NCBI GenBank assembly: GCA_910585965.1
Contig: CAJUHH010000002.1
Span: 124,001-188,000, forward strand
Direction of reading: 5' to 3'
Source: an uncultured Lachnospiraceae bacterium
Lineage (GTDB): Bacteria; Bacillota; Clostridia; Lachnospirales; Lachnospiraceae
Length of the DNA stretch: 64,000 nt
Shown here: one piece after another, positions 34,332 to 43,354 of the stretch
How the letters are laid out: each line of letters opens with the position of its first letter
Position numbering within the stretch: the first letter of the stretch is position 1
Program-made: the position numbers and the translations under genes
Notes under the pieces: generated by a model
Databases searched by the model: none
What the model saw: the letters and a program-made list of their open reading frames with translations, nothing else
What the model was told of the DNA's origin: nothing

Positions 34332-34626
34332 GATGGAAATTGCCCGGGCCAAGATGCTCAGGGGGAACATCGTTGAAAAACTGTACGCCTGTTACGGGGA
34401 CGACATTACGGTCGCGAACCTGAAGCAGGTGCTGGCATACAAAGGGTATAATTCGGACAAGGAGATAAAAAAAGCGGTTTATTATCTCACAGGGGCAAAG
34501 AAGGAATATGTAAAGCTGGTATATAACAAGGAAAACTATATGGACTCCCTCATATGGCTTACCCCGACGGGCGTAAACCTGGCGGAGGGGGATATCTCGG
34601 ATACAGGAGTGGTGATCGATGAATAA
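34321..34626 (+). CDS. Small phage protein, winged-helix-like, 101 aa
   Basis: Predicted helices and a short beta-turn (YGDDITVANLKQVLAYKG, then YYLTGAKKEYVKL and LIWLTPTGVNLAEGD) suggest a winged-helix fold. The TPTGVNLAEGD end resembles that of the next gene (TPEGMDVMEGN), so the two may be paralogues. Possibly packaging-related from position. Confidence 0.6.
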   Translation: MMDKMEIARAKMLRGNIVEKLYACYGDDITVANLKQVLAYKGYNSDKEIKKAVYYLTGAKKEYVKLVYNKENYMDSLIWLTPTGVNLAEGDISDTGVVIDE

Positions 34627-34933
34627 CAAATTGCTTGGACAGGCAGAAAAGGAAACGCTGAGGACAGAGATTTTAGAGATATGCAGGCAGAGCATCCCGC
34701 TGGGCGCGGATGAAAAAGTAATGATGGCGGTGCTGCGCAAAGGGGGCCGGGACGTAGCGGAGGAGCAGCTGAAGGAACAGCTTTATTACCTGCAGGGGAA
34801 AAAACTGGTGGAGTTCCAGGAAGTCGGGAACGAGGCCCTCGGCATCCATCGGACGGTGGCGCGGATCACGCCGGAGGGCATGGACGTGATGGAGGGGAAT
34901 GCGGAGGTAAAGGGCTTGGGCGCAGGAGGATGA
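34619..34933 (+). CDS. Small phage protein, winged-helix-like, 104 aa
   Basis: ATG 34619 overlaps the previous stop. Similar plan to its neighbour (EQLYYLQGKKLVEFQEVGN, TPEGMDVMEGNAE). It lies directly before the terminase small subunit. Mu has small genes of unclear role in this place. Confidence 0.6.
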   Translation: MNNKLLGQAEKETLRTEILEICRQSIPLGADEKVMMAVLRKGGRDVAEEQLKEQLYYLQGKKLVEFQEVGNEALGIHRTVARITPEGMDVMEGNAEVKGLGAGG

Positions 34934-34934
34934 A

Positions 34935-35486
34935 ATGGAACCGAACAGGAGTCACAGCAAGGTGGACAAGCTGCCGCCGGAGCTGAAAAAGGAAGTGGAA
35001 AAAAGGCTTCTCTGCGGGGAAACTTATGAGGACATATCAGGATACCTGAAGGCGGCCGGGGAGGACATCCATTATTCCTCCATCGGGAGGTACGGGAAAA
35101 AATTCCTGAAGAGGTTTGAATCCGTGCGGATCGCCAAGGAGTTTGCAAAGCTGCTGGCCGAGGACAATGCTGACCGCCCGGCCACGGAGCTGCACGAGGC
35201 CAACAACCTGCTGGCATCCCAGCTGGTCATGGAGGCGCTGGTGGATGACCAGATGGATGCGGAGGAGAGGGGGAAAATCGCCAAGTCCATCGCGTCCCTG
35301 CAGCGGGCGCAGGTCAGCAACGAAAAGCTGAAGCTCCAGGCAAGGAAGGAGCGCGGGGCGGTGCATGCGGCAATGGAGATGCTGAAGGACAAGGTGTTCG
35401 CGGAAATCGCGGAAAGCCATCCGGATATTGCAGACGCGCTGATGCAGCTGGCGGATGAAACGGAAAGGGAAATGCAGAAAGCATGA
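34935..35486 (+). CDS. Terminase small subunit-like protein (Mu Gp27, DUF3486)
   Basis: 183 residues. SKVDKLPPELKKEVEKRL and YEDISGYLKAAGEDIHYSSIGRY form the DUF3486 DNA-recognition part, followed by an extended coiled coil (QRAQVSNEKLKLQARKERG). It should recognise phage ends for packaging along with the large subunit. GGAGGATG precedes the ATG. Confidence 0.82.
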   Translation: MEPNRSHSKVDKLPPELKKEVEKRLLCGETYEDISGYLKAAGEDIHYSSIGRYGKKFLKRFESVRIAKEFAKLLAEDNADRPATELHEANNLLASQLVMEALVDDQMDAEERGKIAKSIASLQRAQVSNEKLKLQARKERGAVHAAMEMLKDKVFAEIAESHPDIADALMQLADETEREMQKA

Positions 35487-35656
35487 CGGCCGTATTCCCG
35501 GCTTTTGCAGAGTTTGCAGTGGAAATATCCAAAAGAAAGAATTAAAGCGATTTTAAGCCGTTTAAAGCGGTTTTAAACATGTTTCGGGCGAAGCATGCAT
35601 CTATGTTTATGCCGTCAGGCAGTATGACAGAAATGTATCCTTGGAGGTGCTTGGAT
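35487..35656. promoter_or_regulatory. Intergenic AT-rich repeat near the terminase genes
   Basis: TTAAAGCGATTTTAA and TTTAAAGCGGTTTTAAA stand next to each other at 35542-35577, ending in the palindrome AAACATGTTT. They share ATTAAAGCG with the left-end region near 23723. It may be an internal transposase or host-factor site; no clear promoter. Confidence 0.35.
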
Positions 35657-35971
35657 ATGGATGGGGAAAAGAAGGACTGGAAGGAGATGTCGGAAACCCT
35701 GTTTTTCCGGGATCATATGAAGATCGGGGATATCTGCCGGAGAGTAGGCCGGACAAGGAAATATGTTTCAGGGCATCTGCAGGGGTGCAGCGGCTATGGG
35801 GCAGAAAAACAGTACAGGAAAAGCCGGCAGGAGGAAAAACGGCGGCAGTACCAGGCAGAATGGAACCGGAGCCGCAGGAGGGAATCCTTTGCGTCCGGCG
35901 ATGTGACGGCGGATACCCTGCGGCAGGAGCATGATGTGGCGGCCAGGATATTGAGTTCGGAAAGGTATTGA
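35657..35971 (+). CDS. Helix-turn-helix phage protein, 104 aa
   Basis: GGAGGTG lies seven bases before ATG 35657. RDHMKIGDICRRVGRTRKYVSGHL is a homeodomain-like helix-turn-helix, and the rest is strongly basic (KSRQEEKRRQYQAEWNRSRRR). It may be a late regulator (C-like role) or part of the packaging machinery. Last gene before the large terminase. Confidence 0.6.
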   Translation: MDGEKKDWKEMSETLFFRDHMKIGDICRRVGRTRKYVSGHLQGCSGYGAEKQYRKSRQEEKRRQYQAEWNRSRRRESFASGDVTADTLRQEHDVAARILSSERY

Positions 35972-35975
35972 GGCT

Positions 35976-37475
35976 ATGGATGCGCGGGAATTTGCAAGGC
36001 AGTTCAAAAGGATAAGCGACGGGGAACCGGGATCGCCGGAGGCAGAAAGGAATAAGAACCTGGAAGCCGGGAGGCGGGATTTCCGAACATTCTGCAACCT
36101 CCGGAAACCTGATTTCTACAAGCCGGGGAGGAAATACCAGGATGCCTTATGTAGTACCTTGCAGAAAGCATACGAAAAGCGCCTGGTAAATGAAAAAACG
36201 GGAAAGCCGGCCAAATATCTGATTATTAATTTGCCGCCCGGCTTCGGGAAATCCTATACGCTGGCAAATTTTGTGAACTGGTGCTACGGGCAGGATATTA
36301 AAAACAAAGTAATTACTGTGTCGTATAACGGGGTTATTGCGCCGGAGTTTTCCAGGACAGCAAAAGAGATGATATTGGAAGAGGAGCTGGAAGGGGAGGG
36401 GAACTATGTGACGCGCAGTTTTTTCCCAGCCCTTAGGATCAAATATGGGGACAGCTCGGTTATGAAGTGGAGCCTGGAAGGAAGCTATACGAGCTACCTG
36501 GCGACATCCTTTGACGGGACGCTGACAGGGATGAGGGGCAATATTATTATTATTGACGACCCGATTAAAAATGCTAAGGAGGCCGTCAACGATTCCATAA
36601 AAGAGGCGCACTGGAAATTCTTGAAAGATACGCTGACCTCCCGGATGCTTCCGGGTGCGCTGGTGGTCATTGTCCTGACAAGATGGGCGATGGACGACCT
36701 GGCAGGCAGGGTGCTGGCCAAGTGGCCGGAAAAATGCCATGTATTGAAATTCGAGGCATTGACGGAAGACAGTTTTGAGGGAAAAAGCATATGTGAGGAC
36801 CTGTTCCCGACGGAAGACCTGCTGGAAAAGAAAGAGACATTGAGTGATGAAATATGGGGCGCCAACTATATGCAGACCCCGATTGACAGGAAAGGATCCC
36901 TTTATGGGAAGTTCAAGACATATGAAGCTGTGTCTTATACCCAGTTTGAGAGGATAATTAATTATACGGATACGGCAGATGAAGGGAGTGACTTCCTCTG
37001 CAGCATATCGGGCGGCACGATCGGGCGGTATGGCTACATAACGGACGTGTATTATACGGACGAGGGGATGGAAGTGACAGAGCCAGAGACGGCCAGGAGG
37101 CTCCAGGCGGCAGGGGTCAGGGAGGCGCTGATAGAAAGCAATAACGGCGGGCGTGGGTTTGCACGCAATGTCATCAGGGAACTAAGGCAGATGAAATGCT
37201 ATAAGTGCAGCGTCTCATGGTTCCACCAGGGCCAGCCGAAAAAGGCCCGCATCCTTACCAATGCCTCCAATGTCATGGAGCAGGTCATCATGCCGGAGGA
37301 CTGGGAGCAGCGCTGGCCGGAGTTTGCAAAGCATGTGAAAAAGTACCAGAGAAAAGGGAAAAACGGGCATGATGACGCGGAGGATGCGCTGACGGGCTTT
37401 GTGGAAGTGATTAACGGGGAAGTAAAGGGGAAAAGGAAGGCCAGGATTGGCAGCAAAAAGAAGCTTGGGCTGTAG
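35976..37475 (+). CDS. Terminase large subunit
   Basis: 499 residues; ATPase motor and nuclease that fills the capsid. Walker A is LPPGFGKS and Walker B NIIIIDDPI, followed by the coupling region LKDTLTSRML and VIVLTRWAMDD. The RNase H-like nuclease domain contains NYTDTADEGSDFLC, LIESNNGGRGFA and the metal-binding GHDDAEDALTGF near the C terminus. This is the general Gram-positive TerL type; Mu's own Gp28 is not closer by eye. Confidence 0.92.
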   Translation: MDAREFARQFKRISDGEPGSPEAERNKNLEAGRRDFRTFCNLRKPDFYKPGRKYQDALCSTLQKAYEKRLVNEKTGKPAKYLIINLPPGFGKSYTLANFVNWCYGQDIKNKVITVSYNGVIAPEFSRTAKEMILEEELEGEGNYVTRSFFPALRIKYGDSSVMKWSLEGSYTSYLATSFDGTLTGMRGNIIIIDDPIKNAKEAVNDSIKEAHWKFLKDTLTSRMLPGALVVIVLTRWAMDDLAGRVLAKWPEKCHVLKFEALTEDSFEGKSICEDLFPTEDLLEKKETLSDEIWGANYMQTPIDRKGSLYGKFKTYEAVSYTQFERIINYTDTADEGSDFLCSISGGTIGRYGYITDVYYTDEGMEVTEPETARRLQAAGVREALIESNNGGRGFARNVIRELRQMKCYKCSVSWFHQGQPKKARILTNASNVMEQVIMPEDWEQRWPEFAKHVKKYQRKGKNGHDDAEDALTGFVEVINGEVKGKRKARIGSKKKLGL

Positions 37476-37484
37476 GAGGGCATC

Positions 37485-38867
37485 ATGTATCGTTTTTCAA
37501 AAGAACAGGTAACGGACCCGGCTTTTCTGACAAAGCTGGTCGCGCAGTTTAAAAATGAACAGATCCCGCGTTTCCGGAAGCTGGAGAAATATTACCGGGT
37601 GAAGAATGAAATACTGTCGCGCACAATGGATGGCGGAAAGCCCAACAACCGGCTGGCCCATGGGTTCGCGAAATATATCAGCAACATGGCCACGAGCTAT
37701 TTCATGGGGAAGCCGGTGCGCTACATTGTGGAGGACGAAGAGTTTAAACAGGCTTTAAACGGAATTTTAAACAAGAATTACATAAACAGCCTGAATTTCG
37801 AGCTTGCAAAGGAAAGCAGCAAAAAAGGGATTTCTGCAGAACTGATTTATGTGGACGAACAGGCGGACCTCCGTTCAAAGAAGATGGCGGCGGATGAATT
37901 CATACCGGTTTACGGCGTCACGGTGGACGAGTTTTTGGAATGCGTGGTGCGGATCTGGTCCGATTATGACATTGACGGGAAGCTGCTGTGCGAGCATGCG
38001 GCAGTCTATACGGACAGTGATATTATTTATTACAGCAGGGAGGACGAATCCAGGACCTTCGGGCTGGTGGACGCCGCCGCCCATGGCCTGGATGACATCC
38101 CGGTGGTCCTGTACTGGAACAACGAGGAATGCACCGGCGATTATGAGGACGAAATCCCCTTGATAGATGCTTATGACAAGGCGCAGTCGGACACGGGGAA
38201 CGACATGGAGTACTTTACGGACGCCTACCTGTGCATCGCCGGGGCTTCCGGCGGCCTGGAGGACATGGCAAGCGTAGACGGGGCCGGGGCGGACGGGGAT
38301 TCGGACAACATGGTCAGGAACCTGCGCAAAAACAGGATCCTGTTTTTGGATGAAAAGGGGCAGGCGGAATGGCTTGTGAAGAATATTAATGACACGGCGG
38401 TAGAAAATTATAAAAACCGCCTTTATGACAACATATTCTTCCTGTCCCAGGTGCCGGCCCTGTCCGATGCCAGCTTTGCAGGAAACCTGACGGGCATAGC
38501 CATCAAGTACAAGCTGATAGGGCTGGAAGAGCTGGCGATTATGAAGGAAAACCGGTTTGAGGCGGCGCAGCGGAAAAAAACAAGGATCATTGCCGGTTTT
38601 TTGAACCGGAAGATGAACAAGAATTTTGACCCGGACCAGGTAAGCCGCAAGTATGAAAGGAATTTTATTGAAAATATAGCCGACATGATAGAAAACGCCA
38701 GGAACCTGGAAGGGGTCGTAAGCCATGGCACCGTGCTGGAGCAGCTGCCGAGCAGCATCGTGGAGGACACCGGGGAAGAAATGGAAAAGATAAGGGAAGA
38801 GATGCTGGAAGAACAGGGGCTTCCCAAAATCGATATCAGGAGGCTGATGGAGGCGGGAGATGAATAG
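37485..38867 (+). CDS. Portal protein, SPP1 Gp6-like
   Basis: 460 residues forming the ring through which DNA enters the head. NNRLAHGFAKYISNMATSYFMGKPV is the SPP1 Gp6 family hallmark; the stem/wing region (GKPVRYIVEDEEF, AYDKAQSDTGNDMEYF) and the long C-terminal helix (KYKLIGLEELAIMKENRFE) follow. The end overlaps the MuF gene by eight bases. Confidence 0.92.
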   Translation: MYRFSKEQVTDPAFLTKLVAQFKNEQIPRFRKLEKYYRVKNEILSRTMDGGKPNNRLAHGFAKYISNMATSYFMGKPVRYIVEDEEFKQALNGILNKNYINSLNFELAKESSKKGISAELIYVDEQADLRSKKMAADEFIPVYGVTVDEFLECVVRIWSDYDIDGKLLCEHAAVYTDSDIIYYSREDESRTFGLVDAAAHGLDDIPVVLYWNNEECTGDYEDEIPLIDAYDKAQSDTGNDMEYFTDAYLCIAGASGGLEDMASVDGAGADGDSDNMVRNLRKNRILFLDEKGQAEWLVKNINDTAVENYKNRLYDNIFFLSQVPALSDASFAGNLTGIAIKYKLIGLEELAIMKENRFEAAQRKKTRIIAGFLNRKMNKNFDPDQVSRKYERNFIENIADMIENARNLEGVVSHGTVLEQLPSSIVEDTGEEMEKIREEMLEEQGLPKIDIRRLMEAGDE

Positions 38868-40638
38868 CCGCCAGTACTGGAACCGCAGGTATCTGTTTGA
38901 CAAGGCGGGGAGCGCGAATACCGGGGAGGACTTCCTCGTGGGAACGGTGGCCCCCTTGTACAAAAAGGCGCTGGAGGAAATCGAAAAAGAAATAGAGGGC
39001 ATGTATGGCAGGTTTGCGGACCAGGAAAAAATCAGCCTTGCGGAAGCAAAGCAGAAAATCAGCCGCGCGGATTTTAAGAAGATTGATTTCGGGGCAAGGG
39101 CAAGGGGGCAGGCGGAAAGGCAGCGGGAGCTGGCCGGAAGGAAGGATTCCCTGCCGGAAGCCGTAGTGGAAGCCATGGAAAGTCGGCACAGGAAATACGA
39201 AAGCGCCCTGGCCGCTTATACGAAGAAAGGCCAGATCAGCCGGCTGGAGCTGCTGCATGTGGAGATCGAGGAAATCCTCCTGGATATGTATGACGAGAAC
39301 CAGGCCAATATTTACGACTTCCTGGCAGATCAGTATCGGGACGGTTATTATCGGGCTGTCTTCCGGAACCAGCAGATGGCAGGGTTCGGAAAAAATTTTG
39401 CGGTGGTGAACGAGGATGCGGTCAGGAGGGCGGTGCTGAACTTCTATGGGAGAAATAATTATTCAGATGCTTTGTGGAAACATTGCAGGGATTTGTCACA
39501 TAGCTTGAGGGAGAATATAACAATAGGGCTGATCCGCGGCGAGAGCCTTAAAAAGATGGCAGAAAGAGTCGGCAGGCGGATGGAGGTCAGCAGGAACAAC
39601 GCCTACCGGCTTGTCAGGACGGAAACAGCTTATATTTATGAACAGGCAGCAAGGAAGGCATATGGAGAATGCGGGGTGGAAAAATATGAATACCTGGCCA
39701 CACTGGACGGCAGAACCAGCAAAGCATGTCAGGAACTGGATGGGAAGGTATTCTTGTTAAAGGATGCAGTGCCGGGGAAAAATTATCCGCCGATGCATCC
39801 GAACTGCAGGAGTACTACAGTGGCTGCTTTTGGCAGCGGGGAAGAGGCTGCCGGGAAGAGGCTGGCGAAAAACGGGGGAGGGAAATATTACGAGGTCCCG
39901 GGGGATATGACTTATAAAGAATGGAAGAAACAGCATGTGGAAGAGGAAAAAAGAGACAGTAAATTCAAAAGGGATGTCGGCAGGATCCTGGATCGGGCGG
40001 CAGACCTGAAGGAGCCGCTAAAGCTGGATCATACCCAGTACGGGAAAATGGTCAGGCGGATCGTGGAGGAAAGCAGGACAAGAGAGGCGGAACTCCTGTT
40101 AAAATATTATGACAGGATACATATCATCAATACATCGCCGAGAATTGCATCCTATTCTGCGGACAAGGGGGGCATCCGCATCAATATGGGGAAGGCCTAT
40201 CTGGACAAGCGGGGGCGCTTTGTCCCTTTGTTCCATGAGATCGGGCATCATATGGATGAGCTTCTGGGGAGGCCGTCATCCCAAAGAGGCTTCCGGGAGA
40301 CGCTGGAAGACGACGGGGCAAGGGTTTTCAGGTCGTTGATCGCTGGGGGGAGATGTGCTACTATGGAAGAAGCTTACCAGTATGTGTCGAAGAATATACA
40401 GCCTGTGGAATGCCACAGCGTTTCCGACCTGCTGGGCGGGCTGACCGGGAACAAGTGCCGGGGAGGCTATGGACACAGCGCTGCATACTGGGAGCAGAAG
40501 AAGGACGGCATAGAGAGGGAAGCGTTCGCGCATTTTTATGAAGCATCATTAAGCGGGGATAAGCAGAAAACAGGGATTATTAAGGATTTTTTCCCTTCTG
40601 CTTTCCGAAAATACGAGGAGATGGTAAGGAATGGATGA
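38860..40638 (+). CDS. MuF/SPP1 Gp7-type head protein fused to a C-terminal HExxH metallopeptidase-like domain
   Basis: 592 residues, about twice the usual length. The N-terminal part (1-340) is a MuF head-morphogenesis module ending in ATLDGRTSKACQELDGKVF and the PPMHPNCRSTTVA signature. After a linker (about 350-380) comes an additional domain with HEIGHH at 459-464 in VPLFHEIGHHMDELLG and a glutamate in EREAFAHFYEA (E554) that could be the third zinc ligand, a gluzincin-like layout. MuF proteins of temperate phages are known to carry exchangeable C-terminal toxin domains (MuF polymorphic toxins), carried within the virion. The protease reading is motif-based. The following overlapping small acidic gene is a candidate immunity gene. 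Confidence 0.85.
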   Translation: MNSRQYWNRRYLFDKAGSANTGEDFLVGTVAPLYKKALEEIEKEIEGMYGRFADQEKISLAEAKQKISRADFKKIDFGARARGQAERQRELAGRKDSLPEAVVEAMESRHRKYESALAAYTKKGQISRLELLHVEIEEILLDMYDENQANIYDFLADQYRDGYYRAVFRNQQMAGFGKNFAVVNEDAVRRAVLNFYGRNNYSDALWKHCRDLSHSLRENITIGLIRGESLKKMAERVGRRMEVSRNNAYRLVRTETAYIYEQAARKAYGECGVEKYEYLATLDGRTSKACQELDGKVFLLKDAVPGKNYPPMHPNCRSTTVAAFGSGEEAAGKRLAKNGGGKYYEVPGDMTYKEWKKQHVEEEKRDSKFKRDVGRILDRAADLKEPLKLDHTQYGKMVRRIVEESRTREAELLLKYYDRIHIINTSPRIASYSADKGGIRINMGKAYLDKRGRFVPLFHEIGHHMDELLGRPSSQRGFRETLEDDGARVFRSLIAGGRCATMEEAYQYVSKNIQPVECHSVSDLLGGLTGNKCRGGYGHSAAYWEQKKDGIEREAFAHFYEASLSGDKQKTGIIKDFFPSAFRKYEEMVRNG

Positions 40639-40876
40639 CAGAATCCCCAAATACCTGGAGGATCCGCCGGAAGCGTGCGGGGAAGAAAAGAAATGGCAGG
40701 AGCTGCTTGGGCGGTACCTGGATGCAGGGCTGGAGGATATCAGCACGGAAGCATTGAGCTGGGATCCGGAATCCGTGGCCGGGTTTATGGAAGACCTGGA
40801 ATACTGCATCAGGAACCATGTGGATTATTATGACCTGCGCCCGGAGCATAAGGAGAAGGAAGACAATTTTTATTGA
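40631..40876 (+). CDS. Small acidic protein, candidate immunity partner of the MuF-peptidase
   Basis: 81 residues with about 25 Asp/Glu; its ATG overlaps the MuF stop by eight bases, giving translational coupling. No homologue is recognised. Size, acidity, and position right after a toxin-type fusion are as expected of an immunity protein, but an inhibitor role is inference. A terminator-like hairpin follows. Confidence 0.6.
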   Translation: MDDRIPKYLEDPPEACGEEKKWQELLGRYLDAGLEDISTEALSWDPESVAGFMEDLEYCIRNHVDYYDLRPEHKEKEDNFY

Positions 40877-40890
40877 TTCCAGGAAGGAAA

Positions 40891-40917
40891 AGATTACACG
40901 AATGTGTAGTCTTTTTT
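40891..40917 (+). terminator. Terminator after the MuF/partner pair
   Basis: AGATTACAC (40891-40899) pairs with GTGTAGTCT (40904-40912) with one G-U pair, then six T. It may lower expression of the next capsid genes or set a separate level for the head genes. Confidence 0.6.
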
Positions 40918-40949
40918 CATATACAAAAAAATAAAGGAGGTATCTGGAA

Positions 40950-41501
40950 ATGGATGAGATGGAAAAACAGCCGGCAGAGGAAAAAACCGGCGGCCAGGAC
41001 GGAACAGGGGCGGAAGATAAGGCGGCCGAAATTCTGGCCGGAACCGTAGAGGAGAAGTCAGCCGGACAGGACGGCGAACCCTCCATGGAGGAAAGCCTGA
41101 GAAAGCTTAGGGAGGAATTGGAAGCTGAAAAAACGGAAGCTGTCAAAAACGCGGTGGAGGAGGCCTTGAAGAAGGCGTCTATGAAACCGGAGGAAGTAAA
41201 AGAGTACGAGGGGAAAAAGCGGGAAGAGGAGCTGGAAAAACGGGAGAAAGATCTGCAGCTCCGGGAACTGAAAAACGATACAAAGGATATCCTGCATGAA
41301 AAAGGCATACCTGCGGGCTTTGCGGATTTTTTGATTGGCGCGGATATAGAGAAGACAAGAGAGAACATCAGCGCTTTCAAAAAAGAATTTGACCTCGCGG
41401 TCCAGGCGCAGGTGGAGCAGAGGATGAAGGGGACCACGCCGAAAGCGGGAAGCGGGGCCGGATCCGGCGGGTTTTCGGCAGAAATCGAAAAGTATCTGTA
41501 A
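40950..41501 (+). CDS. Scaffolding protein (DUF4355 type)
   Basis: 183 residues. Acidic, disordered N terminus, a long coiled coil (SLRKLREELEAEKTEAVKNA and EELEKREKDLQLRELKNDTK), a helical DILHEKGIPAGFADFLIGAD hinge and Gly/Ser-rich C terminus (GSGAGSGGFSAEIEKYL) match Gram-positive phage scaffolds. AAGGAGG precedes the ATG. It lies directly before the capsid gene. Confidence 0.88.
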   Translation: MDEMEKQPAEEKTGGQDGTGAEDKAAEILAGTVEEKSAGQDGEPSMEESLRKLREELEAEKTEAVKNAVEEALKKASMKPEEVKEYEGKKREEELEKREKDLQLRELKNDTKDILHEKGIPAGFADFLIGADIEKTRENISAFKKEFDLAVQAQVEQRMKGTTPKAGSGAGSGGFSAEIEKYL

Positions 41502-41522
41502 ACAGGGACAGGAGGAATGGAA

Positions 41523-42437
41523 ATGGCTTTAAATACATTGGAATATGCGCAGAATCTGCAGAAAGCGCTTGACAGAAAGATGGTGGAAGCATCTACTTCC
41601 GGGTGGATGGAGGCAAATGCCGGGCAGGTCCGCTATAACGGGGGCAGGGAAGTAAAAGTGCCGTTGATGGAGCTGACCGGGTTAAAGGATTACCAGAGGG
41701 ATGACGGATATCCAGCAGGGGGCGTCACCCTTTCTTACCAGACGCTGACGATGGGGATGGACAGGGGCACCTCATTCCGGCTGGATGAAATGGATGTCAA
41801 CGAAAGCAACTTTGTAGCCAATGCATCTACCGTAGCAGGGGAATTCCAAAGGACTAAGGTAGTGCCGGAGGTGGATGCTTACCGTTACAGCAAAATTGCG
41901 GCGCTGGCAGAGGCGACCCAAAAGGTTTATACGGTAGACAAGGCGACTGTGTTAGATGCCCTGTTAGATGACATTAATTTTGTCAAGAACCTTGTAGGGG
42001 AAACAGTGCCGCTGGTATGCAGCATAAACGGCATTGTAAAATCGGAGCTGGAAAAACTGGAGGCGTTCCGGAAGGTTGTGGCGATAGCTGATTTTGTGCA
42101 GGGCAGCATCCACACAAAAATCAATATGGTAAATGACGTGCCTCTTCTCCCCGTGCCGTCTGCCCGGATGAAAACATCCTATATTTTTGCGGACGGGATG
42201 GCAGAAGGGGAAGAAAAAGGCGGGTTTGAGGAAGGGCCTGGCGCAAAGGACATCAACTGGATCGTCATGCCGAAGAAAGCGCCGATTGCCGTATCAAAAC
42301 AGGACAAAATCAAAATTTTTGATCCGAATACTTACCAGCATGGGGATTGTTGGTTTATCGGATACCGAAAATACCATGAGCTTTGGGTGCTGAAGAACCA
42401 GCTCGGGAATATCCGGCCGAATATAGCAGGGCAATAG
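41523..42437 (+). CDS. Major capsid protein
   Basis: 304 residues from ATG 41523 (AGGAGG at good distance; ATG 41517 is too near). VPLMELTGLKDYQRDDGYP, TLTMGMDRGTSFRLDEMDVN, and VVAIADFVQG fit the HK97-fold capsid proteins found after DUF4355 scaffolds in SPP1-like phages. The C-terminal HGDCWFIGYRKYHELWVL completes the family pattern. Confidence 0.9.
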   Translation: MALNTLEYAQNLQKALDRKMVEASTSGWMEANAGQVRYNGGREVKVPLMELTGLKDYQRDDGYPAGGVTLSYQTLTMGMDRGTSFRLDEMDVNESNFVANASTVAGEFQRTKVVPEVDAYRYSKIAALAEATQKVYTVDKATVLDALLDDINFVKNLVGETVPLVCSINGIVKSELEKLEAFRKVVAIADFVQGSIHTKINMVNDVPLLPVPSARMKTSYIFADGMAEGEEKGGFEEGPGAKDINWIVMPKKAPIAVSKQDKIKIFDPNTYQHGDCWFIGYRKYHELWVLKNQLGNIRPNIAGQ

Positions 42438-42492
42438 GGCGGGCTTCCGAAATGGATTTCAGCAGACAGAATTAATATTAAAGGGCAATGAT

Positions 42493-42828
42493 ATGAAACA
42501 GGATAAGGCAGAAAGCAGGTATTATATATCTAATTGCTTCATTGAGGCAGTAAAAGCAAAAATGCATAATAAAAATGTAAAAATTTATTTCTGCAGGCCA
42601 AGAGTAACGGGGAAGCTCCGCTTCCAGTCGGCTCATTTTATGTGGGAGGATGAAGAGGGAAGCTATGATTTTTCAGAACCAGAGGGGAAAGTTCTTTGTC
42701 CGCTGAAACAGTTGTTGTTTAGAGGACATGTTAGAAAGTTTGAAAAAGGATTTGCAAGGCATTATTCCGCATACAGGAACAGGAAAAATATGACAGGAGG
42801 AAGGAAATGGGGAAAAACTACATTATGA
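42493..42828 (+). CDS. Hypothetical protein inserted after capsid, 111 aa
   Basis: A poorly conserved-looking basic protein (KQDKAESRYYISNCFIEAVK onwards, with KLRFQSAHFMWEDEEGSYDF). The surrounding DNA is more AT-rich than the flanking structural genes, suggesting a later insertion (moron). The ribosome site is weak (AAAGGGCAATG). Function unknown. Confidence 0.5.
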   Translation: MKQDKAESRYYISNCFIEAVKAKMHNKNVKIYFCRPRVTGKLRFQSAHFMWEDEEGSYDFSEPEGKVLCPLKQLLFRGHVRKFEKGFARHYSAYRNRKNMTGGRKWGKTTL

Positions 42829-43028
42829 GAAAAATGAACCAGGAAAAAATAGCGACTACGGAAAAGAGGAAGTCAGAGCTGGAAGCAAAAGGCTATATCT
42901 GCGTTGGCCTGACAGATTCCGGGAAGCAGGAGGAAAAAGCTGCTGCAGAAAGAAAGGAAAATAAAAAAGCGAAGGATGCCAAAGGAGAAGGGGATGGGAG
43001 CAGAGCTGACAACACTGGAAAAGATTAA
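42807..43028 (+). CDS. Small Lys/Glu-rich protein, 73 aa
   Basis: AGGAGGAAGG precedes ATG 42807, which overlaps the previous gene; the next gene overlaps the end. KEENKKAKD-like repeats are low-complexity. Often such small basic genes lie between capsid and connector genes. Confidence 0.5.
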   Translation: MGKNYIMRKMNQEKIATTEKRKSELEAKGYICVGLTDSGKQEEKAAAERKENKKAKDAKGEGDGSRADNTGKD

Positions 43029-43326
43029 GAAGGTGCTTTCTCTTCCGCTGGAGGAAACAGGGCAGGATGATATCCTGAATATTATGGTCGGGGACGCGGA
43101 GGATGCCATAAAAGGCTACTGCCATATCCGCGAAGTCCCGGCCGCGCTGGAATTTGTCGTGAGGGAGCTGGTGGCAAACGGCTTCCGAAATGACAACGGC
43201 GGCAATGTGGCCAGCATTAAACGCGGCGACACGCAGATCAATTATTCCACGGCCATTACGGCGGAAAGCTTTACGGAGCGGCATTTGAAAGCATTGAACG
43301 GATTCAGGAAACTGCGGACGGGATAG
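42994..43326 (+). CDS. Head-tail connector (gp6-like)
   Basis: 110 residues from ATG 42994 (AAAGGAGAAGG upstream). LTTLEKIKKVLSLPLEE, MVGDAEDAIKGYCHI and FVVRELVANGFRND are typical of HK97 gp6/SPP1 gp15 adaptors. Confidence 0.82.
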   Translation: MGAELTTLEKIKKVLSLPLEETGQDDILNIMVGDAEDAIKGYCHIREVPAALEFVVRELVANGFRNDNGGNVASIKRGDTQINYSTAITAESFTERHLKALNGFRKLRTG

Positions 43327-43354
43327 CATTGCCCCTGTCCGGGAAAGGAAGAAT

